The position numbers and the translations under genes are program-made. From Siphonodentalium dalli (lineage: Eukaryota; Mollusca; Scaphopoda; Gadilida; Siphonodentaliidae), in contig CP136062.1 in assembly GCA_032622095.1 (NCBI GenBank), positions 4,216,001 through 4,280,000 of the forward strand: a DNA stretch of 64,000 nt. The letters are read 5' to 3'. The notes under the pieces are model-generated. The model had not been told where the DNA came from, ran no database searches, and worked only from the letters and a program-made list of their open reading frames with translations. Below are positions 21,973 to 33,620 of the stretch, in pieces. Each line of letters opens with the position of its first letter. Position 1 is the stretch's first letter.

Positions 21973-23803
21973 TGTGCGTTTTTGTTTTTATTTGGTTTTG
22001 TCTGCAATATTTCGCCAGTCAGTGTCGACTTTGGCTTTAAGAAATCTATTCTTAGAATGGATTTCATAAATATGTACACATTGCTTACCTCAGTTGTGTT
22101 CATAATCGTAGGTGTTGAGTTATTATACTTCCATATTTTAATATGGAAGTATATTGTTATTCAATTTTTTATTTTTCACTATTATTATTATTTATTATTC
22201 TTAATATATTTTGAAACCCTTATATCTCAGAAAGTTTAAAAGTTAAAGCATTGAAATTTGGCAGGTATATGCACCATGCCAAGGTGCATGGTAATGAAGC
22301 ATTTAGGTTTGTGTCCTAACTTGCCTACCAGAGTTATGGCCCTTAAACACAAATTTTGGAAAAAGTTTGTACGCAGATCTTCTCCTATGATAAGTCAAGC
22401 AGCTGAATTCGGTTCCCGTAATCGTGTTAACTAACGAAAGGACACGAATCGGGGAAATTTTCAAAAAGGTCCGAAAACAATTTGTTGACCAGGGGAGGGG
22501 TGCAAAATTTGTCAATTTGTTTCTTGTCACCGATTCCAACCAGTTTTACTGTTGTGTATCTATGCGACGTACTGATGCTACTCGTGAAAGAATTTTGTAA
22601 ATCTGTTGAGAAATGACCAAGCTATAACACATCGAAAAATGTACTAATAAAGTCCGTGTGTAGAAAGTGCTTGTGTCCAGATCTTCTCCTAGACGAAGCG
22701 CAACAGCTGGATTTGCTCTATGTGAGCGTCTTAAACATAGACAGAAGACCAAAACCAAAAAATGCCAATGTAAAACATTACACCGATGACCACTGGCGAT
22801 ATATTTCAACATCCATTCCTGTTCGGCGCACTGCGTTAATTGTTATATTGGCTAATGGGTAATCACTCTATGTCGACTGTCTGTCTTGTCAGCCGGCCGT
22901 GATTCTGCGGTTTTATCACGGTGCGGCTTAAACTTGACATATTTTGAGTCCAAAAACGCTCAAAATTCATTAGTTTTAGAATAGTAGTTTTTAAAAACGC
23001 CCATTTTTTACAAAAAAAATTCTCGACTTTGATATTTGAAAAGTAACGAAACTGTGGTGTCAGCTGTATAATGTTATAAGACTTCTCGGCATGGACCACC
23101 TTTCCATAAAGCACAATCCGTCTTATGCGCGGACTTTCGCTCGCAGTTCCCAATTGAATTGAAACCATTTTAATATATGATATATTTAAATTGAATGAAT
23201 GGGAGTCAGCGTATCCCGCCCGAGACCACAACCTTGCCTCCCTTAAGTCGCTAATTTTGGTATCATAATTTCCGAACGTAACTATCTAAGGTTTGGTATT
23301 ACATTCCCATCTGTTATATAGCATGAGTTTGTTGAATTTAGATCTGACCATTTAAAAACTGTCTCTTTATCATCTGTATGTGTCACAAGTTAAAATATAT
23401 GACTTTATTGCCCGTTTGTTAAGATCGCTGATTGCACATTTCGCATTAATTGGACGAGACGTGATGTAAAGTGTTATAACTTAGGAAGAGTCCGACAACG
23501 ACGTCGTAAGTTCGTCCGTTAATCGGAAAATAACCACAAATATGTCTTAAAGCGCCGACTAATTCACCACCTGCGTGTATTCAAGAATATGAATCACACC
23601 ACAATTAAGCGAATTGTATATTGAATGTGTAGGTATAAGCTGCCATGTATATATCATTCCCAGAATGCTACCATATCATGACAATATATTAGTTAAAATA
23701 AAACACCTTGAACTGTTGGGAACATCGCGATATATGTAAGCGAGCAAAGATAGTTTAATGTCATCATACGCTATTTCGCTGTTGCGAAATGGGTGATCAT
23801 TCG
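21973..23803. other. Unassigned spacer sequence with small hairpins
   Basis: Includes a near-perfect 28-bp palindrome at 22125-22152 (ATACTTCCATATT and its complement) and a TGCACCATG/CATGGTGCA-type hairpin near 22270. CAGATCTTCTCCTA occurs twice (near 22374 and 22678), hinting at a diverged element. Open frames up to 122 codons show no domain. Confidence 0.45.
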
Positions 23804-24064
23804 ATCGCTTCTCGGCCTTTGGCTCGAGCCCGTGCTGTGAGATACGTCCCCGACGATGGCTGGCCATCGGACGGGACTTCCACGGTGTGGGTTCGCAGCC
23901 TGAGGAGGACAAGTGGTCGTGACGGACTTCCGCTTTAGCGGGGACTGACCCCGACAGGCAATTTGACCATCTCGTAAGGGTGTGTCACCTCTTTCGGGGT
24001 GCTCCAGCCGATATGAGTGGTCCGCAATAGCCCCGGGTTCTAAAAAAAAAAAAAAAAAAAAAAA
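23804..24064 (+). mobile_element. SINE with a U2 snRNA-like head and poly(A) tail
   Basis: The first 21 bases (ATCGCTTCTCGGCCTTTGGCT) match the conserved 5' end of U2 snRNA with one T fewer; the similarity ends there. The body (about 23825-24041) is GC-rich, unlike its AT-rich surroundings, with internal inverted words such as GACGATGGCTGGCCATCGG and GCGGGGACTGACCCCG. It ends in TTCT followed by 23 A residues at 24042-24064. SINEs with U1 or U2 snRNA-derived heads have been described in vertebrates and some other animals. The sharp GC boundary, precise 5' end and poly(A) tail fit a recent retroposon. I could not find a clean target-site duplication. It is not a functional U2 gene: the branch-site recognition region and Sm site are absent. 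Confidence 0.7.
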
Positions 24065-25402
24065 TAATCACATTGAACGACATATTTAATTATGTTTGTG
24101 TGTGAATAATGATTGTTAACTTGTGAAGACTTGCAATAACATATTAAATGGTAAAATACGCGCGTTCGTATCCGTATATTTACAAAAATATCCGTCTATT
24201 TTACAAGCTCGACATGCCATGTTTGTTTATGGTATACTACAGTTCCAACACATCGGCTATTTATCATTTTGCTGGTGAGAAAGCGTATGTTCACTTTTGT
24301 GCTATTTATATGTACAGAACAAGGAACCATTACTCGGGAACGCAACCTACTGAAATGCATATAGATGTACGCGAATCATGTTACGTTCTCACACAATGCA
24401 ATTATCCCAAATCCGCGCTCTTTAAAATAGAATTGGCTGCATGGCTGCATGGCTGGCCTACTTCTGATGGAACAGTGTGTTACGCACCTGTCCGACTAAG
24501 TCACTTTGAACCCAAATGTATACAAAATTCGCACAAGCTGGGGAAAAGTTCCCGATCTTGGACAGTCAGTACAATCGGTATAAACGTTTGTAATGACATA
24601 ACGTGTCTTGGCAGCATTACCTGTCATGCTATATTGATATGTTTCTGAATTATATTTAATGCTTGATTCCTGATTCACAAGTGACATTTCAGTGATCTTT
24701 CTAGAACGTTCCCGAGCATGATAGAACTTCAAATAAAACATATTCGCCTTTGTCCCATTCTGGTGATTTTGGGCTCGTGTTTAGCATGTTACTAATTGTA
24801 TAATAAGACGTAATCAAGACATGTGTTATCAGTTGTGTGAGTGATTGCCATTCGCGCATTAGTATTTCATAAATAAATATATCCGCTGCACGTAGATATA
24901 ACTGTCACTTATATTACTGACCGTTGAAATCACTGACCCGACAAACTGATAAACCAAGAATTAACAGTCTTGGCAAATTACAGATCGGCATTGATTTAAA
25001 ACTTCGCACTTCATTGTGGACATACTATAACTATCCGTATCTTTCACGAGAATATACCGTCACATTGCAGTTATAATTTTTAACATCTCAAGTCTTTAAT
25101 TTTGAATATAGGCACAAGATATAGGCACATGCGTGTATGTGGAACCCCTGCATGTTCTTTATTCCCGTTGCCAATTAAATATATATATTGTACACATGTG
25201 TAATAAAACCGAACTGTGTGTGTGTGTTCATTTGTTTGTCGGTCTGACCTGCTATTGGTGACCAACCGGTTGGTTCATGACCAAAAAAAATTGGAACACA
25301 CGGTGAATTGTCACGTGGAGTGTCATGGGATAGGTACATCTGACGTCATGTGATTTAATTTTGAATTCATGAATAATTTAATAACATTTTTACATTTATA
25401 TC
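24065..25402. other. Unassigned spacer sequence
   Basis: Contains an open frame of 166 codons on the plus strand (24148-24648), the longest outside repeats. Its translation shows no domain I recognise and no splice or promoter context, so I do not call it a gene. A short TG repeat lies near 25215. Confidence 0.45.
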
Positions 25403-25576
25403 TACAGTATGCCCTAAGTAATCGACTCCTTAAACATAGCAGAATTATGGGTAACATATCAGGATTTAGTGGGAAATATAGCCTGCTGACATTCATCCGA
25501 AATCTCTCCTGAATCCCGAAAAGTTACCCATAATTCTGCTGTGTTTAAGGGGTCGATTACATAGGGCATTACTGTA
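25403..25576. mobile_element. Short MITE with 47-bp terminal inverted repeats
   Basis: TACAGTATGCCCTAAGTAAT at the left mirrors the right end ATTACATAGGGCATTACTGTA. The inverted match runs about 47 bp through CCTTAAACA, CAGCAGAATT and ATGGGTAAC with about three mismatches. The unpaired centre is about 75 bp. TA at both outer edges suggests a TA target, as in Tc1/mariner-type MITEs. Confidence 0.8.
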
Positions 25577-25589
25577 TATTTGCGAATTT

Positions 25590-25690
25590 CTGTCTGTCTG
25601 CCTGTGTCTGTCTTCTATACAAATTACAGGAGACCATCTAGATGATACCAAAGGGGTCTACTAGGGGTAACTTTTTACGAGAAATATAAT
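25590..25690. repeat. Dispersed repeat related to 30003-30110
   Basis: Contains CTGTCTG, TTCTATACAAATTACAGGAG and GGGTCTACTAGGGGTAA; the copy at 30003-30110 has TTCTATAGAAATTCACAGTG and GGGTCTAATAGGGGTAA in the same order. Confidence 0.55.
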
Positions 25691-25870
25691 TTCAAAAGTA
25701 GCCTCATTCTTCATCTTTTATTTTTGCGAACTGATGTGTTTATGATGTTCATGTATCATAATATAAGGTTTGAAGTATACATGGCTGTAACTAAATAAAT
25801 ACTTCAATAGTTGTGGAACGGATTAATCGAGATAAACAAAATTACGATCGAAAAGGTGAGCCACTACTTA

Positions 25871-27095
25871 TTAGCTCAACTTACTTTGTAAGTTTGAGCT
25901 ATTGCCATGGTTTGGCGTCCGTCGTCTGTGTGTGCGTGTGTCCGTCAACAATGTCCTTTGGCGCGGGCTATAGGTTGTATCTTTGGTTTGATCTTTATGA
26001 AATTTGTCATGAATGTTGACATTGACATGTAGATGGGAACGAGTCATTATGGGGTCATTTGGCCAAAAAACATGGCCGCTGGTGGCCATCTTGGATTTCA
26101 AAATTCAATCTATTGGCGCGGGCTACATGTCGTACTGTGCATCTGATCATCATGAAATTTGTCATGGATGTTAATATTGACATGTAGATGGGAACGAGTC
26201 ATTTTGGGGTCGTTCGGCCAAAAACCATGGCCGTCAGCAGCCATCTTGGATTTGACTCTTTGCATGACTAAATCCTTTGGCGCGGGCTACAGGTCGTAGT
26301 TTTGGTCGGAACTTCATGAAATTTGTCATGGATGTTAACAGTGACATGTAGATGGGAATGAGTGATTTTGGGGTCGTTCGGCCAAAAACATGGCCGCCAG
26401 CAGCCATCTTTGATTTTAAAATTCAATCCATTGGCACGGGCTACAGGTCGTACTGTTCGTCTGATCATCATGATATTTATCATGGATGTTAATATTAACA
26501 TGTATATGGGAACGAGTGATTTTGGGGGGGAGTCGTTTGGCTAAAAAACATGTCCGCCAGCAGCCATATTGGATTTTACTCTTTGCATGACTAAATCCTT
26601 TGGTGCGGGCTACAGGTCGTAGCTTTGGTCGGAACTTCATGAAATGTGTCATGGATGTTAACAATGACATGTAGATGGGAAACGAGTCATTTGGAAGTCG
26701 TTCAGCCAAAAAACATGGCCGCCAGCAGCCATCTTGATTTTTCTCTTTGCATGACTAAATCCATTGGCACAGGCTACAGGTCGTACCTTTGATCAGATCA
26801 TTGTGAGATTTGTAAAGGCTGTAGATGGGAACAGGTCATTTTGGGGTAATTCGGAAAGAAACATGGCTGCCGGTGGCCATTTTAGAATTTACTCTTTGCA
26901 TCAATAAATCCTTTGGCACACCATAAACACCACATCCCTGATCCGATCATTATGAAACCTGTCATGGATGTTGATATTGACATGAACATCTAGTCTTACT
27001 TAGACATTTCAATTCGCACCTTTCCTATTCCTCCATTTACTGTCAACCATTAAATTATTCCCCTACCTAAGTTGAGCTACAGTGCCATTGACACT
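25871..27095. mobile_element. Element with 165-175 bp tandem core (spacer copy)
   Basis: The left end is TAGCTCAACTTACTTTGTAA then GAGCTATTGCCATGG; the right end is TAAGTTGAGCTACAGTGCC then ATTGACACTTTCATA, so the tips TAGCTCAACTTA and TAAGTTGAGCTA are inverted. The core holds about six units with GGGCTACAGGTCGTA, ATGAAATTTGTCATGGATGT, GACATGTAGATGGGAACGAG and GCCATCTTGGATTT. It has the same family and orientation as 41398-43255. This copy defines the family boundaries best because it lies outside the inverted arms. Confidence 0.7.
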
Positions 27096-28269
27096 TTCAT
27101 ATTCCATGACTTTTTGAAGTTATAGATATAGTTATAAGTATTGTGGTTATGGTTACGGCTAGAGCATGGTTATGCTTATAGAAACATTTAGTATTGGGAC
27201 ATGATACGGGTTGCCGATAGGTATGTTATGATTAACATTGGGTTATGATTAAGGTTTGGGTTATGGGAAAGGTAATGATTGAGAGGGGATTTGGATAGGA
27301 ATATATATGATAATTATATGGAAGTATCAAACTTCCAATTGGAAGTTTAAAATTTCTAGTTTAACATGTTTTCAGTGTGAATGTTGAGCGGCGAAACATG
27401 TCTGCACCGTGCACGCAGACATGTTTTTTTTTATGTGTGCGTACTGATACAAACTTATCAAGCAACAAACTCATATTTCTTTCGCTCGTTGTGAATAGAA
27501 ATACATGATATACAAGCCATTATCAATAACATGATTGGATTGGTTCACACCATCAATAAATCAAATGGCTTAAAATAGTTAATATCTTTGGAACTATATT
27601 ATGTCTCGATCCATGCCTCATCACCCAATATTTGATTTGGGACACACTAAAGTTGTATGAATCTATGATGAATTCGATTTATTTAAAAGGACTCTGCGAT
27701 CTATCAATCTATCGGAACTTATAATTTTCGTTTGTCGGCTTTACACTTTGAGAATATTCCATCCAACTTTTAGGCGGAAACACCGATAGAAAATTGAAGA
27801 AAATATCTAAACACCCAGTGGGGCCTCTAAAATCCTCTTTCGGTGCAAATATTTTTAATATTTTTATAAAATATGTAAACAAAATTTGTTCATGCAATTT
27901 GATTATTTAACTTTTTGTTAAACTTCAGTGCTCAGATTCACAATTTTTAATATCTTTGGCTTGTATTAAAGACATTATTTGCCCATATATAATGAAGTAC
28001 ATGTATAACTAACATGTGCTGACAAGAATTATTTATCAAAGTTTTTGCTCTTGGTCATTTTGATAAATTATACTAACTTCGCTGCCGATCGAGGTGGGAA
28101 TTAATCAATATTACAAAATGGCGGCCGTTGCCAACAATAGAATTTTGGACTCCGCTGAACCCCGCTGACCCTTGAGTTATGAAAAAATTATCCTATTTTA
28201 GGTAATTTAAAATTATTTTTAGATTGGGCCGAAAAAGTTGATTAGTATATCCGATATTCACATACGTAT
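27096..28269. other. Unassigned spacer sequence
   Basis: A loose run of GGTTATG-like words lies at about 27140-27290, and a small hairpin around AACTTCCAATTGGAAGTTT lies near 27333. No gene seen. Confidence 0.45.
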
Positions 28270-28322
28270 ACCCTGGTCGCTTCGCTTCCGCGGCTTCGCC
28301 GCGGGAGAGCGGGCGCTATAAT
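28270..28322. other. GC-rich hairpin
   Basis: CGCGGCTTCGCCGCG forms a stem with a short loop, next to TCGCTTCGCTTC. Its composition differs strongly from the surrounding AT-rich DNA, which suggests the end of a small inserted element. Confidence 0.45.
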
Positions 28323-29789
28323 GAGGTATGTGATAAGACATATCGTCTTATATCCATAAATAAATCACATACATCTAGGACAAATTGGAACCTAGGTGAC
28401 AATATGTCTACTACATATATGCTAAGCCATATATAGGCCTACTAGTACTCGGATATATGTATATATATTATTGCTATTTATGTCGGGATATTTTAATATA
28501 TAGACACAGCCACGTATGATGTGAACAAATCTGAACTCTTCACTTTTGCGCATATGGTTTAAACCGGCCTCAAATTACATTTTATATGTTACCGTACAAT
28601 ACATGAAATTGCCGCCAGGCCCTGTTCCAAAAAATATATTTGCAGGATAAGAGAACTATACGCGCATTACAGTAAAACGAATATTATGATATCAATTTGT
28701 TATTAGATGTACTCAAAAACCTACCCCTGCCCTATTGCATAAAACGCCATTGACATAAAAGATCCTTCGTATTCTATGAAAATGCTAACTGTTTAGTTAG
28801 AAATCGGAAGTACTAATTGCATAATCATGGTTCAATATAAAGAGTTACACATCTTTGACCCGTTCTGAAACAAATAAAGAACGTTTATTAGAGCCAATAA
28901 TATTATACGACATTACGAATATAACCACGTATATAGGCCTATATGATTAAGACATCGTGTATCAGTTTCAGTTGAATAGCGTGGTCACAATAGCATAACC
29001 ATTGAATATTCTCCCATTCGTGCGGTACCAATTATGTAATAGTATGACGATTTCATTTGGAAATATTAAATAAATAAATCACTGATTATCTCTCCAGTGT
29101 CAAATAGAGCGTGATTGAAAAGTCGTAATTATATAATGTTGTCCCCACATATCCTTCCGTCGCCATTTGGCTACATATAGAACTATGTGATATATGCATG
29201 ACACCTCGTATCAGTAGCATAATCGTTCGGGGATTCCATCATTCACGAGTTATCAATGCTGTTATAATTATAATTATATTTATGACAATTTGCAATGATG
29301 CACAATCACTGCTTTCGTGCTAGAATAAATCAGGCAACATCAAACCCCGAAAAAACACGAAAATAACACAAACTAAGATCATATGAGTAAGCTTATTGGT
29401 TCGGAAATGTAACATAGCGTTTTTGAGCACTTTTTAACTGCCGTTTATGTCAAATTATAGGTATATATCTCTAAACAATGCATATCCATGTATCAACAAG
29501 ACATATATCTATGAAAATGCTAGCTTCTATAACCATGGCGAGGTGTTATCACACTACAGCAGCCGTTGTTTTGGTCCACATTTTAGTGATAAAAGCACAC
29601 GAATGTCATGTTGTCTCATACATGTAGAATAATGAATATAGGAGTATTAGCCAAGCTAGTAAAATGATTGGGACTATTATACACAATAAAGTTAGCAGCA
29701 CAAATATTACCTATTGTTCCTTTGTTGTTCTCTATGCAGCTCTATGTTCATAAATAAACTTTCTTCATCGGGCGTGAAGCGTAGCGATC
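28323..29789. other. Unassigned AT-rich spacer sequence
   Basis: No repeat, RNA gene or coding region recognised. Confidence 0.45.
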
Positions 29790-29960
29790 GGAAAGTGCCG
29801 CGCATCGTTTATCGGAGAGAGGCGCGTTTCTTGTGTAACAGATGAACCCCCGTGCTAGGTAGAGGAATGAGCCTGGCCCGCAAGTTGGGTGCGTTCGAAT
29901 CGGAACTAGGTTCCATACGCGGGAGGATGGGGTAGTCGGAGAAAGGAGAAAGGGGAGTGA
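29790..29960 (+). mobile_element. Possible tRNA-derived SINE fragment
   Basis: A GC-rich island with GCTAGGTAGAGG (A-box-like) and GCGTTCGAATCGG (close to the B-box consensus GGTTCGAATCC), separated by a distance compatible with a tRNA-derived promoter. No cloverleaf can be closed convincingly and there is no tail. It could be chance resemblance. Confidence 0.3.
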
Positions 29961-30002
29961 CAATTTTTTGGCGTATATATAGATAATATATATCTATATC
30001 TA

Positions 30003-30970
30003 TATTTGAGAATGTCTGTCTGTCTGTGTTCTATAGAAATTCACAGTGGACCACATATATGGTACAAAAAGGGTCTAATAGGGGTAATTTTTAACAGAAA
30101 GATAATGGCGAGGGTTAGACATTTGTAAAGTGACGCAGTTGTTGTCAGGGGCAGAAAAGGGGAGGGGCAGAAAAAACAATTGTGGCCGATTGCCACCAAA
30201 CTTATATATAATCATCCCCATAATATGAGGAATCTAATGGTGTAGTTTAAATTTGTCAAAAGTCGCGCCGTTCGCGTCAGAGATGCCCGGAAGTGAGAGG
30301 GGCACCAAAATTGATCAAAAATAATTCTGGCGCCGAATTCCACCAAATTGATGCACATTCTTCTGAGATATTCTCCATGATACAAGGAATCTTATTGTAT
30401 GATTTAAAGACGCCAAATTGGTGTCGTTGGGGTGAGAGATTTTGGGGGCGGTTGGTGGGTACTAAATCTGATACAAATTTGTTTAATCGCCGGTTGCCAC
30501 GAAACTTATACAAATTCATCCCCACCAAACTTACAAATAATAATCACCATGATATCAGGAGTCTAATTGTGTGGTTTAAAGATGACAAAAGTGGGGCCAT
30601 TCGAGTCAGGGTTTCATAGAGGGTGAGATGGACACAAACTTTGATAAACAATACGTTTAGGGTCGATTTCCACCTAGTTGATACATATTCTTTTCCGTGA
30701 TACGATTAATCTAATCGTGTGGTTTAAATGCGCCAAATTTGTGCCTTTCTGTTTGAGAGACATGCAATGGTGGCCCTAAATTTGTATACTCGCCAGTTTT
30801 CATAAATTTCATACATATTCATCTATATAATGAGTCTAAGTGTGTGGTTTAATGATGTCAAAAGTTGCGCCGCTTGAGTCCGAAATAGGGACGGGAGGGT
30901 CACCAAAAACTTATTAAAATATGTTTAGAGCCAATTACCATCAAACTCATACACGTTCTTCTCAAATAAT
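30003..30970. repeat. Diverged tandem repeat, about 150-160 bp units
   Basis: About six units share, in order, a CCACC or CCATC word before AAACTTAT or AAACTCAT, a CCATGATA or CCATAATA word, TCTAATNGTGTGGTTTAAA, and GTGCC or GCGCC. Divergence between units is high. The first part matches 25590-25690. Confidence 0.65.
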
Positions 30971-33214
30971 AAGCCCACGTACGCGACGTCCCGCAGGGGC
31001 GGAGCGGTGGGCTTTAGTTGGTACTGGGCGTACGCACTCGACGCTGGGAGAGCATTGGATCTGCAATACTGTTAAACGAAAAAATAAGTTTCTAAAAATA
31101 TATCATGACCCCGACACACACTTTGAACTTTGAACTCGTCTTCCCAAGCCACATATGCAGCGATTGGATAATCGCGTTTGTCTTAACCAATCAGAATCGA
31201 CGTTGCTCACAGACGGTTGTTAGGCAAGTGATGCTATTCAAACAAAGTTGAAAATCGCCACCTCGGATTATTATTTCAACGAATTGCCAACTACAACACA
31301 CGCGTTGGGCGAGAAAAAAACTGCTTACATTATGATATACAAGGTGAGTACATGTACATGATCAGTATCGGGTGTAGGATGTACCATTGTACGCCTTGTT
31401 TGGCGGCGAATGTAATAAATTCACCAATTCCAGCCAATTTCCAGGCGATGGCAGACTGACTCTTGACCGTTGACTACAAGTTTAGTGACTCGGTTTTAAA
31501 GTCATAATTCCACGATTCACTCTTGCAACAAATTTAGAAATTACAATTTGAACGAACCAAGCATCTACTTCATTTGTGATTATACTTGCGAGTACTATGT
31601 TACGTTCACAGCGACATAATTAATTTATGAACACAGTTTTGTCAAAGGTGTCATTACCTGCGACCAGGAATTATTTAGACAGAACGGAAGCGATCGAATT
31701 CTCGAATTGTTGACTTGTCGAATGATAGAACACTGACACACGGCGATGGTAAATTGGTTATCACGGTGATAATCCTGATGAGAAAGTATGGAATAATACA
31801 ATAAGTCTGCCGTACACAACACTGACTACAGTACAGTACCGTTTTATATAACAGTTTGTTTTCAGTTTTGAAACTTGTCAGAGTAAACTGGTATTATTTT
31901 TAACCATTCTGCAATACCAAATGGCCTCACCTTCACCTGTTCACACTACTAGTATGTTTATACACTTCATCTTTAAGTTAATCATGATTGCAAGGAAATA
32001 CCGTACGTAGCGGGAATTATCTTGGATCCAGCTATTATTTTTTTAACCTTTCATCCTAATATTTGTAATATTATAATAGTCTCTCTGACACTCATGTATG
32101 AACATTATTATTTTTCGCTCAGTTTTAAATTTACGCAGCTACAGATACAGTTCTTAATTCAATTTGAATATATATTTGAGAACCGCCATGCACAACATAC
32201 ATGTAAATGTACTGCATGCACCAGTACCGGTACATATAAAAAGGCCAAAAAAAATTCCATGTTTCGACTGACCAAAATCCATGTTCAGGACCTCAAACCT
32301 AATGTTTTTTCCCTCGACAGCTATAATTTTTTTGCCGAACTTTACCGTTACACACTTTTGCCTCTTCCTGTCATAAATACAAAACAAATTTCTAACACAA
32401 CTCCATTGTGAAAACACTATACATTAAACCGAAACAACTATCATGCAAGCCTTCCATCATGATCAGTTAACATGCATTTTTTCGGTTTCCCCATGTGTAA
32501 GCTGAGATATAAAAATGGATTAACTTACTGAATGCGAAATCGCTATGGTACCATACATGATTTGTGGTTATGTTAAAACCCAATTGGTCTGTCTTTCAAT
32601 TCTGTTATTGTTTAGTCAGCTAACGATCAGTGAGAGCAAGTACAATGACAGTGTTCTCCTTTCGTTTCACACAAGCTGACACAAGTAGAACTTTTCTCAA
32701 AGTAAATTTATCTTCTCATGTGCATGGTCAGTGGCTCAGTGAACACTGATCCCCAGTGACAAGCGACTGTTCATCGCAGTTACTAGTACCATGGAAATGT
32801 ACATGTTAAAACTCAACCATTTTAAGTTACCTACTTGTACCGCTGCAAACTTGGCTTGAAAGATATATGTCTTATTAGCATCATGGTAGCAACTGTTTAA
32901 GTAATGGTTCCCATCACAGAACACATGGCCAACGCTGATAATCCTCAAGCATATTAGGCAAAAAAATAATAATACCTGTGGAATTGTGGGATATAGACAT
33001 ACATGTTTGTATGACCGTCCAGTTAAACTTTTCACATGCCCATAATTTAACTGATGGGAAAGGTTATAAATATACCTTCGATCAACCTATATACCTTAAT
33101 CAACTATTACAGTGCCCGTGAACATTTTGACAAGTGCAAATTTTGGCACCTGCGAATAAAATATTGCCAGTAATTATAGATGTGGAGCAATAGCTCCCTT
33201 TTCCTGGGAAAGAC

Positions 33215-33310
33215 TTGGCCAATGCAATCTCTTGTATACTAGTAGGTGAGGTGCCATATTGGCGACTCGCATATATACGAGAATGTATTGGCACAGGGAT
33301 TTTGCAAAAT
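33215..33310. repeat. Small imperfect foldback
   Basis: TTGGCCAATGCAATCTCTTG and, inverted, ACGAGAATGTATTGGCACAG form an imperfect stem. A further copy (CCCTGTGCCAACGCATTCTC) lies near 35093. Confidence 0.5.
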
Positions 33311-33339
33311 TTCAGGAAGCTACAGTTAGGAAAGGGTTA

Positions 33340-33620
33340 ATAAATAGCACCAGCTAAGAAGTAGTATCAGCTTAGAAGATAATATATGTAGGAAAATTGA
33401 TACACAGGGGTACTGTAACGTGACCCATGGATTGTCGTGGGATAGGTGCTGTGTTTCTCAGATGATTTTAAAGTGGCACTAATAATTAGCAATAAAGAGT
33501 GTTTGTCATCAGCTTAAAATATATGTAAGGGGAACTGTCTCAGGTGTCTCATGGAATAGGTGCAGCAAATCAAAGAGACACTAATAATTAGCTTGGATGA
33601 CTTGTGGGCACAATAATTAT
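33340..33620. repeat. Two-copy local repeat of about 120 bp
   Basis: Two blocks share ATATATGTA, GGGG(T/A)ACTGT, a GGATAGGTGC or GAATAGGTGC word and CACTAATAATTAGC. A related CATGGGATAGGT word occurs near 25325. Confidence 0.5.

Noticed and set aside
23804-24064. Functional U2 snRNA gene
   Set aside because: Only the first 21 bases match U2. The branch-site pairing region and Sm site are missing and the unit ends in poly(A).
24148-24648. 166-codon plus-strand frame as a gene
   Set aside because: No recognisable domain, and no start or splice context that I can support. A frame of this length can occur by chance in 64 kb.
27140-27290. Interstitial telomeric repeat
   Set aside because: The words are GGTTATG-like and irregular. 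No run of TTAGGG or another canonical telomere unit occurs.
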